A DNA stretch of 55,852 bases, from positions 120,785-176,636 of the forward strand of contig UZAN01039451.1 in NCBI GenBank assembly GCA_900618425.1, read 5' to 3'. Each line of letters starts with the position of its first letter. Positions within the stretch are counted from its first letter, which is position 1. The position numbers and the translations under genes were made by a program. The stretch is from Echinostoma caproni (Eukaryota; Platyhelminthes; Trematoda; Plagiorchiida; Echinostomatidae). The notes beneath the pieces are model-generated. The model was not told where the DNA came from. It made no database searches and saw only the letters and a program-made list of their open reading frames with translations. Below are positions 45,880-55,852 of the stretch, piece by piece.

Positions 45880-47440
45880 CAGTCCCTAAATGGGCCATGT
45901 CAAATGCTACAAATTATCGAGCTTTCTAAAGTTTGGCTCCGGAAAACGCTATATGTGTGAAGTATGCACCAATTATTAGACAGCATATTTGCACTTATTG
46001 AAGTATGTATTGATCATAATAAGTGGTAGACAATGAAATAACTTCCTTGATGAAACTCAATCTCTTAACTGGAGTGGTCGTTGACGACTTTATCCGGATG
46101 CTTTCTGGCACATAAACTGAGATAATTCGGTTCACGTGTTCCACATGTCAGTAGTACGTTTCTGGATCCGCCTCAGCTCACTGCATCATAAAAGTAGTGA
46201 ATGATGATCGTATGGCTAAAAATGGATGGATTCAAGAAAGGTAAGGTAACAATGGCTCTATTCTCCATTTGAGAATGCTTTGCTGTTGCCGCCTTTCGTT
46301 TTCCATCACCAAAATTGCATATGAGAAATGGCTCCGGTGTGAAAAGTGTGGCACCTATGTCTATTGTAATTCTAGGCTCAGAAATCCCCGAATTCAACTG
46401 TGCAGTGAATCTGAGTAGATGGGAAAAAGTGGATTCACAATATTCAGTAGTGCTCGTGCATGTATATTTACCGGGTATTATGGAATCCTATTCGGGTTCC
46501 AGACACAGGCAAACTGTTGTACTTGATGACTCGATTTTTATTAGCCATGACGGTCAGATTCATTTAACAAAGCATTCGCGAAGAGAATCCATGGACTCAA
46601 TCTGTTGGCTTGTTAGACAAGCCATCAATTTTTCGCTGTTGATTTTAGGTACCACCCCATACGGAGATATCTATTTATAAGCTGTATAAAGTTTTAAAAG
46701 TTGTGAAAAAATTGGATAGGAGAAATTGGCCGGTACCTTGCACAAAATTTATTTATCTTGTCAGCTGTAGTGAGTTAATTGTGCGCGTGGAAGCCACAGT
46801 GTGAAGAAAATACCTCTTCTCATTTCAAGGTGAGACCACTGTTGCCCAACTCCCAATTACTCCATTTACGATCCTATGTGCACGCGTTCTCTGCCGTCAT
46901 TCCTGATCAATATCCTTATGACTTCGGGGTTCGCATTTCGCTACGGGCTGCTCAACCGTCTCATCATCGCAATAAAGAACAACCGTAGGATAGCCGATTG
47001 CGCTCGGGCTACGGTAGAACCAGAACAAATCGTTTTGGAATTAACAGTGCGGGATGTAATATTAGACTACTATCGTAAACCAAAATGATATATATATATA
47101 GCGTACAGCAAACGTATATATACATATTAGGAAATGAAATGGTAGTGGTTTGCAATTCCGTCTGTGTGATTATGCCACATAAATGCATAAGATACCTTCA
47201 GTGAAGATCGCAACTTGGTATGCAAAGTAACCGGCTGAGATATGCAGTGGCGTCCTTATGCATCAATCAGCAACTCAGGGTTTGCAAAAGCACTAGCATT
47301 TTACATTTTTAAATTGTGTTGAATAGTTAACAGGAAAATGTTCGTTAAATCGTTAGCACTCATCAACGATTAAAATATGTTAGTCAATGTATATATTCTG
47401 TGGTTAAACTCGCCACTTTTCTCGTTCTTTGAGCGTATTT
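45880..47440. other. No gene recognised
   Basis: Contains a 121-codon frame (46315-46680) and two overlapping frames at 46779-47088 that are somewhat G+C-richer than the surroundings. HLRSYVHAFSAVIPDQYPY in one of them faintly resembles the 'R......IP..QYGFR' block of reverse transcriptases and lies upstream of the fragment at 47.45 kb, but this is too weak to call. Short TA runs occur at 47086-47100. Confidence 0.35.
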
Positions 47441-47449
47441 GATTATCGT

Positions 47450-47650
47450 GTTATCTCATGAGCAGTGATATCGAGCTTGTCCTTCCCACACTGAAGTGCA
47501 ACTACGAACCGATGAGCTTTTTATTTCTCTTTTCAATTTACATTACAAATATTATGAATCTGATAAAAGAAATCGCTCCCTGTTCATTTCACGGGGATAT
47601 CACATGCATAGTGATCCATTTTTATGATGGAAATCCGTCGTTCTGTGTTC
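47450..47650 (+). pseudogene. Possible non-LTR reverse-transcriptase palm scrap
   Basis: An 84-codon frame reads LFLFSIYITNIMNLIKE then SFHGDITCIV. This matches the order and spacing of 'LFSIYINDI...I' and 'FADDT.I.' in CR1/jockey-type palms. The catalytic ADD is HGD. The preceding PQG block is not readable in frame. The family is uncertain. Confidence 0.35.
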
Positions 47651-47654
47651 CCGG

Positions 47655-48740
47655 CAGCTCGGTTTTCCATTCTTTGTATTCAACGATGCAGAACTCGCGA
47701 TCCTCAGGATGAAATAATTTCCCAGCAGTTGCTACTGAATGTTCCTTGCTAACACATTTTTATGAATTTTGATGATTCATTGAATCTGAGGATGAAGGTT
47801 TCCCTTGAGCTGGGTCTACATATCACTGTGATTCAGTTTCCTGTGGAAATGCATCGAGATGCTTTGTTCGTTAAGTTTTATGACCGGCAAAATTTAACGT
47901 TACGATAAAAACATCAAAACAGTAAAGACGTTCGAACAATGAGGTAAGAGCAACCTTTAGTCACAAGTTACTTGTCCTGCGTTTAAATAAGAAAACTTAA
48001 TATGTTATTGGGAAAACCGAGCAAATCAGATTATCATTTATGTCCGCGGTTCATGCCAAATGTCAGTGTTCAAATATTTTTGTAAAGCTACGTGTACAAA
48101 GAGCTCAACGCTTTCGATGGCCTCTAGCGTGCTTATCTAAGGGATGAAAAGAAACGGATCAGCAAATTCCAGAGAGAGAGAGCTAATGCTGTGGCAAAGG
48201 TGATAGAAAGAAGCTCCATAATAGCTATCGGAACGATACGTATTTTTGTTGAAAGTTGTCTCAAACTGCCAATGGCAAATGGTACTTGTCGCAGTCATTG
48301 ATAGAATATCACATAGTAAGACACGGCTGGACTTGAGAAGATTGCAACTTGAGAAGAAGTGAAAACCACTTCCAACGTAAACGATCAGAAAACTACCTGA
48401 CACCGTTTAAGTGTAAGGAAAAGCTATAACCAAAATAGATCTAAGCTAAGAACGAGACGTCAACTACAACTTCAGATGCTAAGGGCAGTGAAAATGTGTC
48501 AACATGAAGACCAGGTGTGCGGAGATTACGCTCATGAAATACAGTCAAACTACAGAGATGCGAAAGCAACCGGCACCAGTTTTCAGAGCTCCCAGTAGCC
48601 ATAATATTTTCATTGTGCACAGAAAAACGCAAACGGTCGTGAGCGATAGAGTTGACAGACGGACAAAAAGTACAAAAAGAAATAGAATATAAACAGAAAG
48701 CACAATCGGTCAACGCACAATCTGCAGGACTCTAACAACT
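47655..48740. other. No gene recognised
   Basis: Two minus-strand frames of 88-90 codons (48137-48403 and 48441-48713) carry no motif. Confidence 0.4.
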
Positions 48741-48743
48741 TTA

Positions 48744-49285
48744 GTGTGTATAATGCATTTATGCCTCAGACAGCCTCAATATGGTCTGTGGTGGGTGTCG
48801 GGCTTTGCGGCTGGTCACCCGTCCCTCGTACCTCGTGAAATGGTCCCATACGACGAAGCGTCTCAGATAGCCTCTGCTATGGAAGCCCTACTCACTGCCT
48901 TCACGTGGCGGAGGTGTTTACCCACCAAAGTGAGTGATCAAAAAGCCGACATCCGGGGCTATAATCGGGTTGATGGACGAACGGAAGTTCACCTAGGGGA
49001 GTTGACCAAATCCTGATTGACAACCAACAGAGAGAAGGCGTACGGACCACACCCACACCTTTCCGGTTGTGGCAATGTTCACTGGCTCGATTGGACATTG
49101 AGGTATATTGGGCACTTTGGACGTTTGACCCCGTCCGAAGGGAGTATGACTCTAGCTCCGGCTCCCAATGGATTGCGGTTTTCCCACCGCCGAGCTGCCT
49201 TGCTCGTCAGACTGTGGCTAGCCGAAAGCTCCGGTTGTGAATTCCTCAAGGAAATTCAACCGCATTGACCTGGGCAACCTGGACG
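48744..49285 (+). repeat. GC-rich island, probable repeat of unknown family
   Basis: About 540 bp, clearly more G+C-rich than its surroundings, with sharp edges: A+T-rich sequence before about 48760 and a T8 run at 49317-49324 after it. In one frame it is open for 175 codons apart from a single TGA (49014-49016); other frames on both strands are also long. Pieces such as SGFAAGHPSLVPREMVPYD and LRFSHRRAALLVRLWLAES are encoded. The many-frame openness and G+C content suggest a young non-coding repeat or a single-stop pseudogene. I cannot name it. Confidence 0.45.
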
Positions 49286-52085
49286 TATCCAGCCCACAAG
49301 CCAATCATAGAACGCTTTTTTTTCATAAAGATTATTGTACCATGATATGTTTGACACACAGTCTGATCTCAGGCAAGGGATATAAATATATATATATGTA
49401 TACAGTCATTCGAAAGGGATATATGCTGTTTTGCCTCCATACAGGAGCGCAGATCTAGTAAGCAATTCGAAAACTTCGTGAAATCAATTCATTGCTCTGG
49501 TGGGGCTACTTCTCAAACCGTCCACCTCAGTGTTTTGGTAGAATCCAGAATTAGCAGCTGAGGCAAATTAAATTTGTAATGCTTTCCGATTCATCGATCC
49601 AAATAGCGAGGATGATTGACCATGCATCCCTCGCGGAAGTATAAACCCCGACCCATCAGAACAAATTCACATCCTCAGTTAACTATCGTAGTGTCAACAA
49701 GGTGCACTTAAACCGTTCTTCAAACTCTAAAATTGTCGATCATTCCAATTTGTTCTGTGTCAATCCATGATAAATTTTATTTCAGTGGAATGACTGAAAC
49801 AGCACTCCTTTTACGGATGGAAAACTGTGGGAACGTTTTCAAGTTATTTTGTGGGTAAAATGAGGGTTGGATGTGTGGCACTGTCTAATTTTTTGACCAA
49901 CCTTTCGAGGCCATTGGCTTCTCTATGAACCTATTATTTATTCTTTGGACTCATCCATTTTGCAGAAAATAATCTGTGCGTGTTTCTCAGTCGATGCAGC
50001 CGATTTTCGTTTTGGTAGATTGACCTGTTCAGGCAGACTGTGTATGTCTTGCCAAGATCCGTTAAGTTCATCTTGCAATGACTGACAAATATGTTTTGCT
50101 CTTCACGAGCAGCGAGATGTCCTAGTGTGGATGATCCTGTGGGTTATGAAATGTCCTGACCAGGTGACAGAGTTCCGTAGGATAAAATTGCAAAACACGC
50201 AGTGCATGTTCATAAACTATAATTCCGTGAACCAGCTAAACAATACGAAAAATCAGTCATGATCGCAAAGGGGATCTAACATCCGGAAGCGAACGGGATC
50301 GATTGGGTGACTCACGTTGTAATATAAATCGCATCAGAGTAACTCCTTTAGGCAAGGAAAACGGAACAGTACCCGTATTATCTCAGTCCTTGCTATACGC
50401 TGAAATTCACTGAAGCTCGGTGGCATACTCATCCCAAGTTTGCCGTTTGGTGTTTCAACCGCTTACAGTTTGTATCCCGCAATGGTAATTATCGGCCTTG
50501 TTCCATTTATCCAGTGGCGAAAAGCGCGCACAAACGAAAACCGTGTTGTATTGACAACCACAATTCAAATGAAGCCAAATCGGAGTGGCTTGTAGTTCTG
50601 CGCTGGAAGTTGCGTACATCGTCTTTCTTGTCATCGCTACATTCACAACATCGGACTCTGACTGAACCAAACTGTTTGTAAATAGAGCAAAAAAAAATTG
50701 AGTTTGGCCTTCACTGCAACCGCGTCAACAATTCCCTGTTGGGAGTAGATGTTGCGATGTTGCAACATACAGACTGATCAAACATGATTAGCATATCCCC
50801 TGAAACCATCTCCAAGAATGTTCATTTGATTATCTTTTAAGCCAATATACAGGATCTTTGGGAATCTTAGGGGACTCTATAACGAGCACACAAAATGGGA
50901 TTAGTTTTCTCGGTTGTATGCATAATATTGAGTTTAAAGGGAATAAAGAAACGCCGCGAAACACTTCATGTACCTAAAGGGTGAATTTTCATCAATTCAC
51001 CAATCTATTCATTAGATACTTATTCAAATTAAGAACCAGAATAATTGCATACTTTAGCAGATGTAAAATTAAAGTACACCAATTTTCCCTAAGCTGCTTC
51101 ACATTGGTTGTACGCTAAACTAAGAGCCGGATCAGGTTAAGAATTTCTTGGTATGTGTATTTTGATATAGGTTCCAGAAAGAGTTGATGTTTGGATCACA
51201 TCCGGGGATATGATACAGTTTTAACAATTACGGAAGGCAAACCGTGCCCTTTCTCATATCCTATCCTATGGAGCACCTTAGCGGAAGCATTAAAATGACT
51301 GAAAACAAAAATCTCAACCACGAAAATTCTAATAATTCCATTATATTGGAACAAATGGGGGAGGATTTGGAAAATAAGATGAGATCTTTTTTTTCAATCA
51401 GAGATTGAACTCGGGATGCGGTATAGGCAATTTGGAACGATGCATGGAAGAATAGAGTTATGTTCAACAGATAGCTTCCTATACCTGTATGCATAAAGCA
51501 ACAATTTTCTAACTCCTGTAAAACGGTAATAACATGAGTGGACAAACAAAGGTTAAAGGCGGAGATTCTCACGAGTATTTTCAACAAACCAAGATTCGGG
51601 CTACGAGGCTATTGATTATGAGATCAGAGAGATTGCTTACCAACGCGGGCTAGTTTTCAGAATAAAGGTAATATCGAATGTCTTCAATTGGACTTAATAT
51701 ACCGAAGTGCATGCAAGTGATTCAGTTATTATACTTGTTCACTTTTCCATTTGTAAGAATGTTCCCAACAAAGCCCACATTATAACAATGAGAATTACCA
51801 ATTTTGTATAACAGGGTTTAAACGGGCATATACGTTTGGCCTGAGTAAAAATAAACAATTATAAATATTGAGGAAAAGTGTTTTCTTTTCGATGGGAAAA
51901 CATTAGAAAATTTCCAGTCGGTTTCTACTTTTATAACAACACGTCATTTGAAGTAAAATAAAGGTCTGTCACAACAAAGGAAATTAAAAGGTGAGTTAGA
52001 TCACCACTCAAGTAATTAGCACCAAAAGTTAAGCTCCCGTCCCTGAAAGTAACCACACATGGATAAACGGTCAAATCGCCATCCG
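49286..52085. other. No gene recognised
   Basis: Includes a TA-rich microsatellite at about 49380-49402. A minus frame near 50440-50670, with YATSSAELQATPIW, looks protein-like but has no recognised domain. A 108-codon minus frame at 51261-51587 is A+T-driven. Confidence 0.38.
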
Positions 52086-52089
52086 ATTT

Positions 52090-52290
52090 TCGGTGCAATG
52101 TGTGGTTCGGTGACTATCTTGCTTCGAGAAGATCAATATCTTGTTCAGTTGTTAGCGGTAATGAATTTGTGATCACCAGGATGCAAATAGGCGTACGCGA
52201 TCTGATGTTCTTTGGTAGTTTAGGTATGATTAGGCTAAAAATTATCAATAATCTTTACGGGATGAGTGCGTGTGCAAGATTGATCCGTTA
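52090..52290 (+). pseudogene. Weak reverse-transcriptase scrap
   Basis: A 63-codon frame begins WFGDYLASRR and later reads RMQIGV and LKIINNLYG. The order resembles 'WF.SYL..R......G......I..GVPQGS.LGP.LF..YINDL' of CR1/jockey reverse transcriptases. The PQG residues are lost and the flanks give no further support, so this may be chance. Confidence 0.25.
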
Positions 52291-52294
52291 ACCC

Positions 52295-55200
52295 ACTCAC
52301 TTAAAATGAACATAGTCAAAAATGTTCAGTAACACAGGTCACGAAAATAGATTTGTTTAATTATGTAAATAACTTACTTGCATACGATTACCACTATCAA
52401 TGAAACAACACGATCGAACAAATCCCCATTCAGAGGTGCACAATATACTGGTCAAAACCAGTTACAATGCACGTGTCTGCATTGATATTCGGCTTAATGT
52501 TGCATCCAATCAAGGATCGAGCTTTATGCTGTCAGTTTTTCTTCATTCACTGATGAATGAATGCAAAAGGCAAGCTTATTTACATTTCACTACTCAGCCC
52601 TTAATAGATCCAATTAAATGTAAGTCTCCTAATTAATACCGGGACGGTTGCCAACTTGGTAAATCAAGGATTACCAATAAAGGATATTTATTATTCAATG
52701 ATGATATAAACGCAAAGGTCAGTTTTCTATAAATTCGCCCCAGCTGATTTTAAGCATCCCAAACCGTCGGACTCCACCTTCATAAAGGTTACGATCTTTT
52801 GGTAAGCCCTCTGGTAAATGTTATTTATTTTTCGATTTAAACTGTATGTAATTTGTAGATCTCTTTGTAAACAGCACTCAGGAAAAGTGTTTGGTGCAAA
52901 ACTCAGCCGTTTGGAAAAACTACGGACCCGTGGGATCAAAATGAATGTAATCCTTCCAATACTTCGAAAAAAGAAGAAAAGTTTTATTCACGTTGAGATT
53001 AAGAGTAGCAGTCAGCAATTGTGCCGGGTCACCCTGGAAACTCTTCATGGTCTTGGAGGTTTAGTAACTGCAACTTACGAAACCGCCGGGTTATATAGTG
53101 GGATGCATTATAAAACAACATCGAGGAGTTTTCAAAACTAATTAAATACTTTTTCAAACATCGCATCATATACGGGAGATCATTTGAAATGACTATGTTG
53201 GGAAATTTTCAACAAAATAGAGAAGCGAATTACCCTCTTGATCAGCTGAGCCGAAATCAATTGAGCGTAGTCTTATTCATGGCAAACAAAAGAAGAGCCC
53301 CATTTGCACCAGGTTAGAGAATGTTATTTAGGAAACTTCTGAATATTTTCTCTAAAATTGTTGGCTCTGCAAACTATGTGAGATAAGGTAGTTTTTGACA
53401 AAGACTTGCTTCTCTAGTCTATCGAGCTAGAACAGAATTCAGGTTACAATTATTCTCTCGAGGCGTACGATTCCGGTAATACCCACTAGATAAATTAAAT
53501 CCCATTTAGACTCCACAATGTTGATTATTGAAGCGAAGTTTGTTTGCGGTTTCCAATTACCTAAAAGTACTATAAAGTTTCGCTCTCAACGGTTGATCAT
53601 ACCAAAATGTGTGAGGGAATGCAAAGCTATTAGGACAGTCACACCAGTTTGGAAGGTATTGGGTGCAATGAAAATCGCGTAAGCCTAAAATTTAGTTTCA
53701 AAGCATTTTCTGGTTTTAACACGGGTTTGCACGAATCAATATTTTGCCGTATCCCTGGGTTACCATTTCATAGTTACAGCTATCACCTAATTATCTAACT
53801 GAAACAATGTTCCCTTAATGCTGTTCAATAATTTGGGCGTCATTGAAATATTTTCACTGGATGTTGCTTTTAAAAATATTGGTCTGAGCATCTATTTTAA
53901 TGAAGTGAATAAACACATGTAAGAAGCTTATGCCTTCTGCTTTGACCCTACAGTACAGTTGGTGGAACGTACGCTATTGACAAAATTAGGCGGCGTCCAG
54001 GTTTGGGCCGGAATCCCAACGGGTTACTGAACTTTTAACAATTTAGAATGCAGAGTCGTGCCACTCAAGTACCCGCAAAAACCATACAACAACAATAAAA
54101 TAAAATCAATATTGGACCAAAATGTGATCCAAAGCTGTCATAGGTTCTTCTTTTTTATAGTGACGTGCATCAATGGTACACTGTCATTCACGTACAGATA
54201 TTGTCTGGAAGTACTGTTAGTGCTATGATAAAGCAAAAATAATGGTAAATTTGATAAAAAGGATAAATTTAGAAGGTGGTAATTGCGTTCAGGTTACATA
54301 GTATTTTCTTAAATCACGTCAAAAAGCTGGAGGATCATAAAGACCAAAACCTATGTCCTGGAGAGTTTGTATTATGCGGTATGCTGTTTTTTTAAATACG
54401 CACGAAGTTTCTCAATGGAAAATGATTTCAGAGTTCAAAGACGAGTGAATATGAATTTAGTGGAGACACAGCGTGACAGGCGCAAATAAATTGCACCGCC
54501 ACATGTCGATCCCTACGCGAATGAAACGAGTGGAAGTCCTAAATTTCAATGGCCTCCTCGTCGCCCATTTCGTTTAGTCAGCAGTTTCGAAAGAGTAAGA
54601 GGGAACTCTTTGGAGTACTTGCTGTTCAGTTTCAGAAAGCCAATCTGCGATACTATAAGAACATCGGGCAGACATGCAACTAATTGTCTCTATATTTTTG
54701 CGCTCGATTTATACTTTGCCCCGCCTAACAATTGCATTTCTGGTGATTTTTACCCATAGTTGCTCACAAAAAAGAGGCAATTTAAGACAATTGACCGATG
54801 TTTTCCACGGATACACAATTAAATTGAGCGCTATCAAAGAAACTCAAATGAAAGCAAATCTTTAATTTGGGTGGTATGGAGAAATGTCAAAACCGCAGTG
54901 GTAACCAAAATAGCCCAGCTAGAATCCAAACGTCTGCCATATTTTATACAACTATTCTCTTATGGAATAGATTCACTTTCGCTTTTTGTAGGAGTAGACT
55001 TGTTGTCGTGCACGAAATAATAGAATGATAATCGGATTTTTGATACAGTACCCATGTATGTCTGCAAACTGTGGAAATATTAGTTGCTTCTTAGAATTTA
55101 CGCCCATTCATGGAGGCTGCCTACACCTTGAATTGCGCATGATTTTCTAGGTTATCTGCGAGAGCACAATCTAGGTGCTGATATATTCACAATAGGATCA

Positions 55201-55852
55201 CCTACTGACATCATACTTGACCTGCCATTTTTTATGTAAGGTGTCTGCACTTGCAGTTTCCCTTTATATATGTCTAAATTAACTCAGCAACGTGATATTT
55301 TGGTATAAAATCCATAATCGACGTTTACTTATGAGGGTTTTTTTCTTGGTCTATGTAATATTATGTCATCAAAGTCATGAGTGGTTTGGGCAAGTGTTCA
55401 ATAAGAACAAAGGGTTTGGGCAATTTTCTGAACCCCAAGTACATTGTAAATCTCCCTGATGGAAACCCACTGTACATTATAAGGCCCAAAATCACTCAAA
55501 GCTGCCCTGGAAGTCTCGGGGTTCGAAAAGCTCCTTAACTCATGCTCTTTCCAATTTGTGTATTTTCACAAGCAACCGTTGAATGGTCGCGGCTTCCTTT
55601 CCAAGAGTTGACCGAACAAGTTTTTATTCGAAAAATGAAGACATTTTGTTTTTGTTATTTACGCAGGATATGTCAGTAGTTGGAAAAGTTGTTCAAATTA
55701 TACTTTCCATCAAGAAAACCACTGCGATTCCGATTAGTTCCTGGGATTCATCATTCTGCTTTTTTACACACTTCACTGACAAAAGTAGTTTTACATCCTG
55801 GGTGCTCAATCCACTTCCAGTTTACAGTTTTGGGATTACTTCGCGGCATTTG
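52295..55852. other. No gene recognised
   Basis: The longest frame is 107 codons (52818-53141), with a basic and mixed composition and no motif. No SINE, LINE or LTR signal was found to the window end. Confidence 0.4.

Noticed and set aside
50440..50670. Minus-strand frame with gag-like or domain-like look
   Set aside because: No zinc knuckle or diagnostic motif could be read; too weak to name.
1..55852. CRISPR arrays, prokaryotic operons, rRNA or canonical tRNA genes
   Set aside because: None seen. The tRNA-like segments are SINE heads without a complete cloverleaf.

Overview
The window looks like a gene-poor stretch of a digenean trematode (fluke) genome. The base composition is A+T-rich, there is no operon structure, and no convincing single-copy gene is visible. 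Nearly everything that can be recognised is decayed transposable-element sequence. The best taxonomic clue is a set of five tRNA-headed SINE copies that carry hammerhead-ribozyme modules laid out like the Schistosoma Sm-alpha family. The retroelement proteins (RTE-like, CR1-like, Ty3/gypsy-like) also fit flukes. Family calls were made by reading conserved motifs in translation; no search was run.

Layout. 1-2.5 kb: nothing identified. 2.56-4.58 kb (minus): an RTE-clade non-LTR element, readable from its endonuclease into the reverse transcriptase. 6.8-7.05 kb: one weak candidate exon. 8.57-10.2 kb (plus): Ty3/gypsy remnants, a protease trace and a clearer reverse transcriptase with an intact YCDD box. 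10.2-24.4 kb: mostly unreadable. 24.4-25.4 kb: a foldback element, three consecutive perfect hairpins, then two ribozyme SINEs arranged head to head. 25.7-28.7 kb (plus): a CR1-like element interrupted by a 440-N gap that is probably spurious. 28.8-36.3 kb: one GC-rich open frame, otherwise nothing. 36.3 kb: a gypsy integrase scrap. 37.6-40.26 kb (plus): a second CR1-like element, with a third SINE inserted inside its reverse transcriptase. 42.15-42.43 kb: a PIF/Harbinger-like transposase remnant. 43.7-45.9 kb: two SINEs of a second ribozyme subtype, a 374-bp foldback element and a perfect 15-bp palindrome. 47.4 and 52.1 kb: further reverse-transcriptase scraps. 48.7-49.3 kb: a GC-rich island of unknown family.

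How the parts relate. The autonomous elements are all broken by stops and frameshifts, and most catalytic boxes are changed. The SINEs would have depended on such LINEs for mobility. Every ribozyme copy carries a substitution in or next to the catalytic core. The region therefore reads as a graveyard of old insertions, intergenic or inside a very large intron, not as a working gene cluster. The most interesting material is the SINE/ribozyme group and the foldback structures near 24.4-25.4 kb and 44.8-45.9 kb.
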